Of a stretch of DNA of 64,000 bases, positions 35,167 through 45,162 are shown one piece after another. The notes beneath the pieces are model-generated. The model was not told where the DNA came from. It was given only the letters and a program-made list of their open reading frames with translations, and did no database searches. The translations under genes and the position numbers were made by a program. The stretch covers positions 1 to 64,000 of the forward strand of contig NZ_AYYR01000044.1 in the NCBI RefSeq assembly GCF_001435975.1. Reading direction: 5' to 3'. Position 1 is the stretch's first letter, and each line of letters opens with the position of its first letter. This DNA is from Secundilactobacillus collinoides DSM 20515 = JCM 1123. GTDB lineage: Bacteria > Bacillota > Bacilli > Lactobacillales > Lactobacillaceae.

Positions 35167-37983
35167 ATGCGGGTTAAAGATACGCTGAACTTAGGTAAGA
35201 CCAAGTTCAAGATGCGCGGAAACTTACCAGTCAAAGAAGTTGAACGACAAAAGGCTTGGGAAGACAACGGCGTCTATCAATTAAGACAAAAATTAAACGA
35301 AGGCAAGCCAACATTTATTTTACATGATGGCCCACCATACGCGAACGGCGACATTCACATGGGTCACGCGTTGAACAAAATCTCGAAGGACTTTATTGTG
35401 CGCTACAAGTCCATGAACGGCTTCCGGGCACCCTACGTTCCTGGTTGGGATACCCATGGGTTGCCCATCGAACAAAAACTGACGCAACAAGGTTACGACC
35501 GTAAGAAGATGTCCACGACTGAATTCCGTGAACTTTGTCGCAAGTACGCTTTGGAACAGGTTGACCGCCAACGTGAAGAATTTAAGCGGTTAGGCGTTGC
35601 CGGCGATTGGGATGATCCTTACCTGACTCTGAAGCCCGAATTTGAAGCACAGGAAGTTCGGACGTTTGGCGCATTTGCTAAACGTGGGTTGATTTTCCGC
35701 GGCAAGAAACCAATTTTCTGGTCTTGGTCCTCAGAATCAGCCTTAGCAGAAGCCGAAGTTGAGTACCATGATGTGACTTCACCTTCCGCCTTTTACGGCG
35801 AAAAAGTGATTGATGGCAAGGGTGTTTTGGAAAACGACAACACTTATCTGGTTGTTTGGACGACCACACCATGGACTATTCCAGCTTCCGAAGGGATTAC
35901 GTTGGATGCCACTTTCGACTATTCTGTTGTGCAGCCTGAAGGCGAAGACCGTAAATTCGTTGTGGCCACTGAATTGTTAGCCGACTGCAGCGAGAAGTTC
36001 GGTTGGAAGAACGTCAAGACATTAAAGGTTGTCAAAGGTCAAGAGTTGGACCGTGTGTTGTGCCAACACCCATTTGATGAAAACCGCAAACTTGTCACGA
36101 TGATGGGCAATTTTGTGACGTTGGATGCCGGTACTGGTTTGGTTCATACCGCCCCTGGTTTTGGGGAAGATGACTTCTATGTCGGAAAACAATACGACCT
36201 GCCTATTTTTGTGCCAGTTGATGATAAGGGGTATATGACTGAAGAAGCCGGCCCTGATTTTGCAGGGGTCTTCTACGATGACGCCAACAAGATCTCACTG
36301 GACAAGTTAAAAGACGCCGGATTGTTACTCGATTACATGCCGTATGAACACAGTTACCCATTTGACTGGCGGACGAAGAAGCCCGTTATCTTCCGGGCAA
36401 CGCCGCAATGGTTTGCTTCTGTGGATAAGATTCGTGATGAAATTTTGGATGCCATTGAAGATGTTCAATTCTTCCCAGACTGGGGCAAGAAGCGGCTTTC
36501 AAACATGATTCGTGACCGTGGCGATTGGGTCATTTCACGGCAACGTGTTTGGGGTGTGCCGCTACCAATCTTCTACGGTGAAGACGGCGAAGCTATTATT
36601 ACTGAAGAGACGATTGAACACGTTGCCCAACTCTTTGGGAAGTACGGTTCAAACGTTTGGTTTGACCGGGATGCAAAGGACTTGTTACCTGATGGATTCA
36701 CTTCAGAACACTCACCAAATGGCAAATTCACCAAGGAAAACGACATCATGGATGTTTGGTTTGACTCCGGTTCTTCTCACCAAGGTGTCTTGGAAGAGCG
36801 GCCAGATCTCAGCTACCCAGCTGATATGTATCTGGAAGGTTCCGACCAATACCGTGGCTGGTTCAACTCAAGTCTGATCACCAGTGTTGCCGTTTCAGGT
36901 AAGGCCCCATATAAGCAGGTCTTATCACAAGGGTTCACCCTTGATGGTCAGGGTCATAAAATGAGCAAGTCATTGGGGAACACGATTGCCCCAGCCGAAG
37001 TCATTAAAAAGATGGGCGCTGAAATTGTTCGTTTATGGGTCTCGTCAGTTGATTCCAGTGCTGATGTTCGGGTTTCCATGGAAGCCTTCACGAAGACGTC
37101 TGACGCCTACAAGAAGATTCGGAACACCGTTCGTTACATGTTGGCCAACACTACCGATTTTGATCCTAAGACAAACGGGTTGGCATACGATGACCTTGAA
37201 CCAGCTGACCAGTACATGCTGATCAAGTACAACCACTTAGTAGCTGACTTGAAGGCTAAGTACGATTCATACGACTTCTTGGACATCTACAAGCAGGTCA
37301 TGAACTTCTTCATCTCCGAACTGTCTGCTTTCTACCTGGACTTTGCCAAGGACATCCTGTACATCGATCCAGAAGACAGTCACACTCGGCGTTCAATGCA
37401 GACCGTCTTGTATGAAATGACGGTTGGGCTGACCAAGTTACTGACCCCGATTCTGCCACACACGACCGAAGAAATCTGGCCGTTCTTAAAGGAACCAGAG
37501 GACTACGTACAATTAGCAGAAATGCCGACACCGCAACACTTCGACAACGAAGAAGCCGTTTTGAAGACTTGGGAAGGTTTCATGGAACTGCGGAGCGATG
37601 TTTTGAAGTCGTTGGAAGAAGCACGGGATGCAAAATTGATCGGTAAGTCATTGGAGGCACGTTTAGACCTTTACGTTGACGACCGCAACAAAGGCTTGGT
37701 TGAAGCGTTAGGGGCTGATGTCCGTCAAGTACTGATGGTTTCAGATCTCGAAGTGCACGCCATGACTGATGCACCTGCTGACGCTGAAAACTTTAACGAT
37801 GGCGTTGCCACAAAAATCTCCCACGCAGCTGGTGAGGTCTGTGACCGTTGTCGGATGACTACCCAGGATGTTGGTTCTGACAAAGATTACCCACACTTCT
37901 GTGCACGTTGCGCTAAAATTGTTCGCGAAAACTTCCCTGAAACGAAGGGCGTAGAATTCGACGATTTTAAAGCAGAAGATTAA
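35167..37983 (+). CDS. ileS: Isoleucyl-tRNA synthetase
   Basis: This class I synthetase has 938 residues. The HIGH motif reads HMGH (about residues 65-68), the KMSKS motif is present as KMSKS (about 597-601), the editing domain includes the TTTPWT block (about 232-238), and a C-terminal zinc finger has CDRC and CARC (about 894-916). The true start is the ATG at 35167, 7 nt from AGGAGG, after the T-box terminator; the frame is open upstream through the leader. Confidence 0.97.
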   Translation: MRVKDTLNLGKTKFKMRGNLPVKEVERQKAWEDNGVYQLRQKLNEGKPTFILHDGPPYANGDIHMGHALNKISKDFIVRYKSMNGFRAPYVPGWDTHGLPIEQKLTQQGYDRKKMSTTEFRELCRKYALEQVDRQREEFKRLGVAGDWDDPYLTLKPEFEAQEVRTFGAFAKRGLIFRGKKPIFWSWSSESALAEAEVEYHDVTSPSAFYGEKVIDGKGVLENDNTYLVVWTTTPWTIPASEGITLDATFDYSVVQPEGEDRKFVVATELLADCSEKFGWKNVKTLKVVKGQELDRVLCQHPFDENRKLVTMMGNFVTLDAGTGLVHTAPGFGEDDFYVGKQYDLPIFVPVDDKGYMTEEAGPDFAGVFYDDANKISLDKLKDAGLLLDYMPYEHSYPFDWRTKKPVIFRATPQWFASVDKIRDEILDAIEDVQFFPDWGKKRLSNMIRDRGDWVISRQRVWGVPLPIFYGEDGEAIITEETIEHVAQLFGKYGSNVWFDRDAKDLLPDGFTSEHSPNGKFTKENDIMDVWFDSGSSHQGVLEERPDLSYPADMYLEGSDQYRGWFNSSLITSVAVSGKAPYKQVLSQGFTLDGQGHKMSKSLGNTIAPAEVIKKMGAEIVRLWVSSVDSSADVRVSMEAFTKTSDAYKKIRNTVRYMLANTTDFDPKTNGLAYDDLEPADQYMLIKYNHLVADLKAKYDSYDFLDIYKQVMNFFISELSAFYLDFAKDILYIDPEDSHTRRSMQTVLYEMTVGLTKLLTPILPHTTEEIWPFLKEPEDYVQLAEMPTPQHFDNEEAVLKTWEGFMELRSDVLKSLEEARDAKLIGKSLEARLDLYVDDRNKGLVEALGADVRQVLMVSDLEVHAMTDAPADAENFNDGVATKISHAAGEVCDRCRMTTQDVGSDKDYPHFCARCAKIVRENFPETKGVEFDDFKAED

Positions 37984-38067
37984 TTTTAAAACACGTTTTC
38001 CTGATTTTTAGGGCAAAATAGTCGCCAGCGACTTGACGGAACTGGTACACTGTTAATAGCTATAAAA

Positions 38068-38145
38068 TGCGGGCTTTCGTAACCAAGCTATTGGTTAATA
38101 GACGAAAAGAGGGTTCGAAACGGTAGTGTTTTGGATCCTCTTTTT
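38068..38145 (+). ncRNA. Putative structured small RNA after ileS
   Basis: An outer stem CTTTCGT/ACGAAAAG encloses an AACCAA-GCTA-TTGGTT hairpin (38074-38109) and runs into a terminator. TATAAA at 38061-38066 and TTGACG at 38033-38038 lie upstream, but their 22-nt spacing is poor for a promoter. The RNA could instead be the tail of the ileS transcript. It is not a class I recognise. Confidence 0.35.
38105..38145 (+). terminator. Terminator after ileS
   Basis: Stem AAGAGGgTTCgAAAC with GTTTtGGAtCCTCTT, a 6-nt loop and five Ts. Confidence 0.85.
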
Positions 38146-38388
38146 GGTTAGCGGGGAACAAGACGGTTAGGAGGCAGGCGTCTCCTGCCTTATGGTACTT
38201 GTTTTGGTACGGTGGCCAAGAAATTGCAGAAAACACCGTATTATATGATGTGCCAGAAGTTGCTTGCGCAGGTGCCAATTGTCTTGCAGCCTTTGTCTGG
38301 TTTAGAGGGTCCAACTATCTCCAGTAACCAATAGTAAGACTTGTATGATGAAATACGAAAATAACTTGTAAATAGGGTGGTGTAAACT

Positions 38389-38640
38389 ATGATCAAAGGA
38401 ACAGTCGATCGGTATAATGAGCAAAACGGTTTCGGGTTTATTAAGAGTGAGACCGGTGAAAACATTTTTGTGCACTATACGGGCATCGAAATGTCTGGCT
38501 ACAAGAGTTTGAAGCCCGGCCAAGAAGTTGAATTTGTGATCGTTGAAGGACAAAAAGGTCCTCAAGCAGCACGGGTGCGTCCCGTTGAACAACCGGTTGC
38601 TGGCACGACTGAAACTTCTGAAGAAACCCCTAATAAATAG
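38389..38640 (+). CDS. Cold shock domain protein
   Basis: This is a CspA-family RNA chaperone of 83 residues. The RNP1-like NGFGFI and RNP2-like IFVHY motifs are present (about residues 14-19 and 28-32). A Thr/Glu-rich tail of about 15 residues extends beyond the usual 66-70 residues. A gap of about 245 nt after the preceding terminator could hold a structured cold-shock leader. The ATG follows AGGGTGG. Confidence 0.9.
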   Translation: MIKGTVDRYNEQNGFGFIKSETGENIFVHYTGIEMSGYKSLKPGQEVEFVIVEGQKGPQAARVRPVEQPVAGTTETSEETPNK

Positions 38641-38736
38641 GGGAACGATTGCGTCTGACCCTAATTCTGGGTACACTAGGTCTTGATAAGTTAATCGAAA
38701 CAACATGACCGAATAAGATTGGGGATTGAACACTAT

Positions 38737-39297
38737 ATGAATATGGAAGAACGGGTCTTAAGTACCGAGAAAATTTACGATGGTGTCATCATTAACGTTG
38801 AAAAAGAAAAGGTCGCCTTACCAGACGGCCATGAGTCGTATCGTGAAATTGTGCGGCATTCCGGTGCCGTGGCAGTTTTGGCGATCACCAATGATAACAA
38901 GGTGATCCTTGTTAAACAGTGGCGATCCCCGATTGCGAAGACGACCCTCGAAATTCCGGCCGGCAAGTTGGATGATCGCGACGAAGGGAATGCGTTGCAC
39001 GCGGTGAACCGGGAATTGAACGAGGAAATTCGTTTGAAGGCGACCCAGCTAAAAAAGGTGACGGGTTTTTACTCATCGGTCGGTTTTTCTGATGAATACA
39101 TGACCCTGTATGTTGCTAAGAATTTGAAACCGGTCAGTGACGAACTGCCTCGTGATCCGGGCGAAGATCTGAAGGTGAAGGCGTATTCGTTGGACGAATT
39201 AAAAGCGTTGATGGCAACCGGTCAGATTGAAGATGCCAAAACGGTTATGGCCATTTGGTACTTTGAGCTCATGCAGCTCAAACAAGCACAAGACTAG
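38737..39297 (+). CDS. nudF: ADP-ribose pyrophosphatase (Nudix hydrolase)
   Basis: This is a Nudix hydrolase of about 186 residues. The Nudix box is recognisable around residues 80-102 (GKLD...AVNRELNEEI), and an N-terminal beta domain is typical of ADP-ribose pyrophosphatases. Start choice is uncertain: ATG at 38737 or 38743 with a weak GGGGA site. It is followed by a small membrane protein gene and mtnN, a conserved trio. Confidence 0.9.
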   Translation: MNMEERVLSTEKIYDGVIINVEKEKVALPDGHESYREIVRHSGAVAVLAITNDNKVILVKQWRSPIAKTTLEIPAGKLDDRDEGNALHAVNRELNEEIRLKATQLKKVTGFYSSVGFSDEYMTLYVAKNLKPVSDELPRDPGEDLKVKAYSLDELKALMATGQIEDAKTVMAIWYFELMQLKQAQD

Positions 39298-39313
39298 CAG
39301 GGGGGTGACCACA

Positions 39314-39622
39314 ATGGCAAGTCGCGATTCTGACGATCAGTATGAAGCATCACAGGAGGAGCAGCCCCTGAGTCGGTCTGCCTACCGAAAGCAACAGCAA
39401 GCTGAACAAGATGCGTTTTTAAAGCGGGACCGCAAACGGGTTCAGGCTGAAAAACGCTACGCCAAGCAGCACCCTCAGGGAGATCCTGAGCAGGCCGCAC
39501 AGGTTGCTGATTTTGATGAAGAAAAGATCCAGCGGCTCAAACATCGTTTAAATTGGGCCATTGCAGGATTGAGTTTAGGCATTATTATCGTGTTCTTAAT
39601 TTTGAGATTTGTTGAATTTTAG
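39314..39622 (+). CDS. Small bitopic membrane protein, MacP-like by position and shape
   Basis: This 102-residue protein has a polar, highly charged N-terminal part (about residues 1-78, rich in Gln, Glu, Arg and Lys) and one C-terminal transmembrane segment (about 79-98). It lies between nudF and mtnN. In Streptococcus pneumoniae that position holds MacP, a PBP2a-activating phosphoprotein of about 104 residues with the same layout, as I recall. Sequence identity is not obvious by eye, so the functional link is an inference. The ATG at 39314 follows AGGGGGGTG. Confidence 0.6.
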   Translation: MASRDSDDQYEASQEEQPLSRSAYRKQQQAEQDAFLKRDRKRVQAEKRYAKQHPQGDPEQAAQVADFDEEKIQRLKHRLNWAIAGLSLGIIIVFLILRFVEF

Positions 39623-39663
39623 TGGTGTCAATAATGGGGTTATTATAGAAGGGAAGATTGACA

Positions 39664-40353
39664 GTGACAGTTGGTATTTTATGTGCGATGGACGAAGAAA
39701 TTGCAACCTTAAAGGAAGCTCTTCAGGACGGTTTTACAACAGATATTTCCGGCATCGATTTCTACCAAGGTAAAATTAGCGGCCAGGAAGTCGTTCTGGT
39801 ACGTTCAGGAATCGGCAAAGTCGAGGCAGGTTTGACGACTGCTTTGCTAATTACCCGATTCCACGTGGACGTTGTCATCAACTCCGGTTCAGCCGGTGGC
39901 ATTGGTGACGGTTTGAAAGTGGGCGACGTTGTGTTATCAACACAAACCGCTTACCATGATGTAGATGCCCAAGTGTTCGGCTATGAATACGGCCAGTTGC
40001 CGCAGCAACCAGCCCGGTTTGATGCAGATAAGACATGGCTGGATAAAATTGCTTCGGCAGCCAAGTCGACGGGGTTAAACGTTAAGCAGGGGCTGATTGT
40101 TTCTGGTGACCAGTTTATCGCCAGCAAGGCCGCAACAGACGCTATTTTGAGCCACTTCCCAGATGCGCTTTCCAGTGAAATGGAAGGTGCAGCTGTGGGC
40201 CAAGTTGCCAACCAGTTCCATACCCCCTACGTAGTGGTACGGGCGATGTCAGACGTTGGTGATGAGGATGCCGGCGTTAGTTTTGATGACTTTATTATCG
40301 AGGCTGGAAAGCGATCAGCCAAGATGTTATTAGCTTTACTAGCAGCAGAATAA
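39664..40353 (+). CDS. mtnN: 5'-methylthioadenosine/S-adenosylhomocysteine nucleosidase
   Basis: MtnN (Pfs) cleaves adenine from methylthioadenosine and S-adenosylhomocysteine, recycling the methyl cycle and feeding AI-2 synthesis where luxS is present. Blocks are GILCAMDEEI (about residues 3-12), NSGSAGGIG (about 76-84) and SSEMEGAAVGQ (about 169-179), the last with the catalytic-site glutamate. A GTG at 39664 is 9 nt from AAGGGA; TTG at 39658 is the alternative. Confidence 0.94.
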   Translation: MTVGILCAMDEEIATLKEALQDGFTTDISGIDFYQGKISGQEVVLVRSGIGKVEAGLTTALLITRFHVDVVINSGSAGGIGDGLKVGDVVLSTQTAYHDVDAQVFGYEYGQLPQQPARFDADKTWLDKIASAAKSTGLNVKQGLIVSGDQFIASKAATDAILSHFPDALSSEMEGAAVGQVANQFHTPYVVVRAMSDVGDEDAGVSFDDFIIEAGKRSAKMLLALLAAE

Positions 40354-40369
40354 GACGGAGGAAATTGCA

Positions 40370-41536
40370 GTGAAGGAAATTTATTTGGATAACGCAGCGA
40401 CAACACCGATTTCAAAAGAGGTCCTCGCTGAAATGACTGACAAGTTAGCCAACATGTACGGCAACGCGTCGACCTTGTATGGGTTAGGACGCGAGGCACA
40501 TACCTTATTGGAAAACAGCCGTCACATTATTGCCCAGAGTTTGAACGCGGACGATGACGAGATCATCTTCACCAGTGGCGGATCAGAATCCGATAATACC
40601 GCTATCACCCAAACGGCGATTGCTAGGGAGAATTTAGGCAAGCACATTATCACAACGGCGATTGAGCACGAAGCTGTTTTAAAACCGTTGCATTTTCTTG
40701 AAGAGCGCGGTTTTGACGTGACTTATCTGCCCGTCGATGAAGAGGGTCAGATTAGTTTGGACGATTTCAAAGCAGCGCTGCGTGATGATACGATCTTGGT
40801 CACCATCATGACTGGGAACAATGAGGTCGGGTCGCACATGCCAATTCATGAAATTGGTGAGATTTTAAAAGACCACCAAGCTTGGTTCCATACGGATGCT
40901 GTGCAGGCATACGGTTTGTTAGACATTGACGTCAAACGTGACCATATTGATATGTTGTCAACGTCAGCGCACAAGATCAATGGGCCAAAGGGAACCGGGT
41001 TCTTGTATCGTAAGACAGGCATCAACTTCCCAAGCTTTATGAAGGGCGGCGACCAGGAGGAAAAACGGCGTGCTGGGACTGAAAATATTCCTAGCATTGC
41101 TGGCTTTGCGGCCGCAGTTCAGACCATTACGCCTGAAGAGAAGGCACATCGTCAGGAAAAGTATCACCAGTTCAAACAGGAAATCTTTGACGGGCTCACT
41201 GCCGCGGGTGTTGATTTTGCGCTCAACGGCTCAATGGTCGAGACGAACTTGCAACACGTGATGAATATCTGGATCAAGGGTGTGTCCACCTATGTGATGC
41301 AAACGAATCTTGACTTGGCTGGCATCGCTGTTTCCGGCGGGTCGGCCTGCACTGCGGGGTCGATTGAGCCTTCCCACGTGCTGACCGCAATGTTTGGTCC
41401 TGATTCACCCCGAATTTCCGAGTCAATTCGGATCAGTTTTGGCCGTTATACAACGGAAGACGATATTCAGGCTTTGATTACCGCCATTACAAAAATTGTG
41501 ACCCGTTTAAAAACGAGAAATGAGGTGCATCAATAA
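40370..41536 (+). CDS. Cysteine desulfurase (NifS/IscS family)
   Basis: This PLP enzyme of 388 residues mobilises sulfur from cysteine. The PLP lysine is in STSAHKINGPKG (about residue 203) and the catalytic cysteine in GGSACTAGS (about 325). It lies just before DUF1831 and, after a gap, mnmA; in Bacillus the counterpart YrvO feeds MnmA for tRNA 2-thiouridine. Start GTG, 8 nt from GGAGG. It overlaps the next gene by 1 bp. Confidence 0.93.
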   Translation: MKEIYLDNAATTPISKEVLAEMTDKLANMYGNASTLYGLGREAHTLLENSRHIIAQSLNADDDEIIFTSGGSESDNTAITQTAIARENLGKHIITTAIEHEAVLKPLHFLEERGFDVTYLPVDEEGQISLDDFKAALRDDTILVTIMTGNNEVGSHMPIHEIGEILKDHQAWFHTDAVQAYGLLDIDVKRDHIDMLSTSAHKINGPKGTGFLYRKTGINFPSFMKGGDQEEKRRAGTENIPSIAGFAAAVQTITPEEKAHRQEKYHQFKQEIFDGLTAAGVDFALNGSMVETNLQHVMNIWIKGVSTYVMQTNLDLAGIAVSGGSACTAGSIEPSHVLTAMFGPDSPRISESIRISFGRYTTEDDIQALITAITKIVTRLKTRNEVHQ

Positions 41537-41883
41537 TGGCATTTGATAAAACAGTGACTTTACAAGGGGATACAACAGCGTACACACTGAGCCCCAAAGT
41601 TAAGAAATACACCTTAAAAGACTTGGGCTTCCAAGAAACCAAGGTGGGGAATTTTAGTTTGAAACGGTCACTTGACCCTAAATCCCCGTTTAATCCAAGC
41701 ATTGAACTTAAGGTGATGGTCAACAGTACGTTAGATGGTTTTAAAATGGCCGCGGTTGCCTCGAAGGGGACGCGCGAAGTGAATCTCTTTAAAATGGACA
41801 GGGCCGCTGAATATGCTGAGCAATTCCACTATTTAATGGAATCGTTCATTGAACGCGACGTATTTGAAACGGCTGCTGAATAA
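41536..41883 (+). CDS. DUF1831 family protein
   Basis: A soluble protein of 115 residues matching the DUF1831 family, found almost only in lactobacilli and relatives next to the cysteine desulfurase gene. Function unknown; the 1-bp overlap (TAATG) with the desulfurase suggests a linked role, perhaps in sulfur transfer. No cysteine is present, so it is not itself a persulfide carrier. Confidence 0.8.
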   Translation: MAFDKTVTLQGDTTAYTLSPKVKKYTLKDLGFQETKVGNFSLKRSLDPKSPFNPSIELKVMVNSTLDGFKMAAVASKGTREVNLFKMDRAAEYAEQFHYLMESFIERDVFETAAE

Positions 41884-41930
41884 TTTATTAACAGACTGGG
41901 ACAAAAAGTGATTTTGCTTCAAGAATATAC

Positions 41931-41979
41931 GAACCTCCACCTAAAAACGATCCATGTTTTTAGGTGGAGGTTCTTTATT
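41931..41979 (+). terminator. Terminator after DUF1831
   Basis: A perfect 18-bp stem (GAACCTCCACCTAAAAAC and its complement), loop 7 nt, with a T-rich tail. Confidence 0.92.
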
Positions 41980-42256
41980 TGACGGAAAACGTGCTTTTGT
42001 TTGCACGTTTAGGCGAGGGATAGATGGGGCAACATTTCAGCAACAAATTTAGGCAGGATTACCGGTCATATGGTGTTTTTTCGTTGCCCCAGCAATTCGA
42101 ACATCGCCGTTTTCTTTTCTGGTAAGTGAGTGGTTATTCGCGATAAAGCCCCTATGTGGCTGATTGCGATCTCTTGTATTAATCAGGCATTTTCGATTTG
42201 CGGATTCAAAAGGGGTATCGCTCATTGATGTCCCCCAAAAAGTCAAGTTAAAGTGC

Positions 42257-42285
42257 TTGCATTGCACGAAACCGGCGAGTACACT
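42257..42285 (+). promoter_or_regulatory. mnmA promoter
   Basis: TTGCAT (42257-42262), a 17-nt spacer and TACACT (42280-42285). Confidence 0.75.
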
Positions 42286-42288
42286 TAA

Positions 42289-43482
<1,194 letters not shown>

Positions 43483-43490
43483 GTCAAGAT

Positions 43491-43535
43491 GAGCGACGTT
43501 TGATTCCTGTTTGGGAGTCGGGACGTCGTTTTTTT
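43491..43535 (+). terminator. Terminator after mnmA
   Basis: Arms GCGACGT-TGATTCC and GGGAGTC-GGACGTCG, followed by seven Ts. Confidence 0.85.
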
Positions 43536-43647
43536 GATCACAATCGGCAGTGCGCTCTTTACGAGGTTGCGAAAGTAGGATGGCCTCGAATCGACGGGGG
43601 TGAGAACCGTTGTTTTCGCGAATAGGATACGCTTTACATAAACGCTA

Positions 43648-43705
43648 TTAACAGCGCTTTCAAAACAAGCTACACTTTGAATTTCACCGTCAAAACTGGC
43701 ATAAT
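43648..43705 (+). promoter_or_regulatory. Phosphatase-TPR promoter with upstream cre-like site
   Basis: On the minus strand TGAAAGCGCTGTTA (43648-43661) matches 12 of 14 cre positions. Downstream are TTGAAT (43677-43682), a 17-nt spacer and CATAAT (43700-43705). A cre upstream of the -35 could mean CcpA activation rather than repression. Confidence 0.55.
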
Positions 43706-43747
43706 AAGACTGATTGTTTTTAGTTTACGAGTAAGTGAGGGATTGCA

Positions 43748-44407
43748 TTGAAGTTATATTTTCTGCGGCACGGTAAAACTGAATGGAACCTGGAGTCACG
43801 GTATCAGGGTGCTGGCGGTGATTCACCGCTGTTACCGGAAAGCTATGCTGAGATTCATCAGGCAGCAGCGTATTTGAAACAGTTTCACTTTAGCCACATT
43901 TACGCGAGTCCAATTAAGCGGGCGCGGGATACAGCAATGAATGTGCTGAACGATTTGCCGGGCGATACCCCACTCAGTCTGTTGAACCGGCTAGAAGAAT
44001 TTCACCTTGGGCGGATGGAAGGGATGACCTTTGAAGCTGCGAAGGCGAAATTTCCTGATGAATTCAACGCGTTTCGCAACGCACCGGACAAGTACCGGCC
44101 GGTAGAAATCGGCGGTGAATCATTCCACGAACTGATTGCACGTATGACGCCGGCAATTCAAATGATTGTCGCAGCGCACGACACACCGGACCAAAATGTT
44201 CTGGTGGTCAGTCATGGAGCGGCCCTGAACGCTGAAATTAATGCCCTGCTCAAGACACCGTTAGCGCATTTGCGTGACCGCGGCGGTTTGACGAATACGT
44301 CGACCACCATCCTTGAAACGACCGATCATGGGTCCAGCTTCCAACTGGTCGCCTGGAATAAAACGGACTATTTAAAACGCAAACTCGATGCTACTGACAC
44401 GATTTAA
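43748..44407 (+). CDS. Histidine phosphatase family protein (phosphoglycerate mutase-like)
   Basis: This is a branch-1 histidine phosphatase of 219 residues. The catalytic RHGKTEWN (about residues 7-14) and second histidine in VVSHGAAL (about 155-162) are present. Proteins of this size and type include broad phosphatases; I see nothing that makes it the glycolytic mutase. Start TTG at 43748 behind GAGGGA. The stop lies in the first copy of a 28-bp tandem duplication that also carries the ribosome binding site of the next gene. Confidence 0.85.
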   Translation: MKLYFLRHGKTEWNLESRYQGAGGDSPLLPESYAEIHQAAAYLKQFHFSHIYASPIKRARDTAMNVLNDLPGDTPLSLLNRLEEFHLGRMEGMTFEAAKAKFPDEFNAFRNAPDKYRPVEIGGESFHELIARMTPAIQMIVAAHDTPDQNVLVVSHGAALNAEINALLKTPLAHLRDRGGLTNTSTTILETTDHGSSFQLVAWNKTDYLKRKLDATDTI

Positions 44408-44448
44408 ACGAGGAAAAAGAACTGACACGATTTAAACGAGGAAAAAGA
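44393..44448 (+). repeat. Exact 28-bp tandem duplication over stop codon and ribosome binding site
   Basis: Positions 44393-44420 and 44421-44448 are identical (begin ACTGACACG, end GAAAAAGA). The unit contains the last codons and stop of the phosphatase gene and an AACGAGGAAAAAGA site; the second copy runs directly into the ATG of the TPR gene. Confidence 0.97.
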
Positions 44449-45144
44449 ATGGATAAAGATAAATTAAAAGCCGAACGTGATGAAAAACAGAAGGCTTCCG
44501 AAAAATTGATGCACCAACTGATTCAAGAAATTGATGATGATCCGGATAACTACCATACGTACTATGACTTAGGTGCGCTGCTAGTTAACCTGAAGAGTTA
44601 TTCGCAGGCTGAAGAACTGCTGATGAAGGCGATGGGCAGATTTGGCGACAAGAGCAGACAGGCCAAGGATACGTTGACGTATGGCCTGGGTAACGTTTAC
44701 TACGAAGCTGGCGAGTACCAAAAAGCAATCGCGCAGTTCACACAAGTCAAGGATAAGAAATTGCAAAGCGACGCCTATTTGATGCTTGCGCAATCGTATA
44801 TGGGCAACGGTGACCATAAAACGGCGCTCGCCTTTGCGATTACTGCCGGGGATACCCACAAACAGGATCCACAGGTGAACCAGCTGATTGCCGATAATTT
44901 ACTGGCCCTCGGGAATTTCAACCAGGCCGCCGACTATTACGATCAGGTGTTGTCGGCTGACCCGAAAAATGGGCACGCTCAATTTGATCGCGGTATCGCA
45001 GCGGTCGTTCTTGGTCAGGACGCAGCTGCCTACTTTGACCATGCCAAGACACTGGACCCAGACTATTACCAAAAAGGTCAGTCACGTTTAAAAGACATTC
45101 AAACGTTTTTGAATAAGCAAAATAAAGATCAGAATCAAAACTAA
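44449..45144 (+). CDS. Tetratricopeptide repeat protein
   Basis: This is an all-helical TPR protein of 231 residues, with several repeats (about residues 25-60, 66-95, 98-130, 134-165 and 168-200) showing the W/Y-G-A pattern. There is no signal peptide or membrane segment, so it is cytoplasmic and likely a protein-binding scaffold. It lies 18 bp before recD2, and this TPR-recD2 pairing is common in lactobacilli, but no function is known. Confidence 0.85.
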   Translation: MDKDKLKAERDEKQKASEKLMHQLIQEIDDDPDNYHTYYDLGALLVNLKSYSQAEELLMKAMGRFGDKSRQAKDTLTYGLGNVYYEAGEYQKAIAQFTQVKDKKLQSDAYLMLAQSYMGNGDHKTALAFAITAGDTHKQDPQVNQLIADNLLALGNFNQAADYYDQVLSADPKNGHAQFDRGIAAVVLGQDAAAYFDHAKTLDPDYYQKGQSRLKDIQTFLNKQNKDQNQN

Positions 45145-45162
45145 AAGGAAGGGTGTTTCAAC

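Larger units (their letters stand above)
37984..38388. other. ileS-csp intergenic region
   Basis: About 400 bp. It contains a putative structured RNA with terminator (38068-38145). A hairpin GGCAGG/CCTGCC at about 38173-38189 has some likeness to the left arm of the palindromic elements. A stretch of about 190 bp follows before the cold shock gene and may be its leader. Confidence 0.6.

Noticed and set aside
38110-38122. GGGTTCGAAACGG resembling a tRNA T-loop
   Set aside because: No acceptor, D or anticodon arms can be formed around it; it is the left arm of the ileS terminator.
42049-42225. Minus-strand frame of 58 codons starting MSDTPFESANRK, with a GGGGGA site
   Set aside because: Very polar, no recognisable domain, placed between a terminator and the mnmA promoter on the opposite strand. 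A chance frame is more likely; conservation in relatives would change this.
43748-44407. Glycolytic phosphoglycerate mutase
   Set aside because: The histidine phosphatase core is clear, but the length and lack of the mutase-specific insertions make a general phosphatase more likely.
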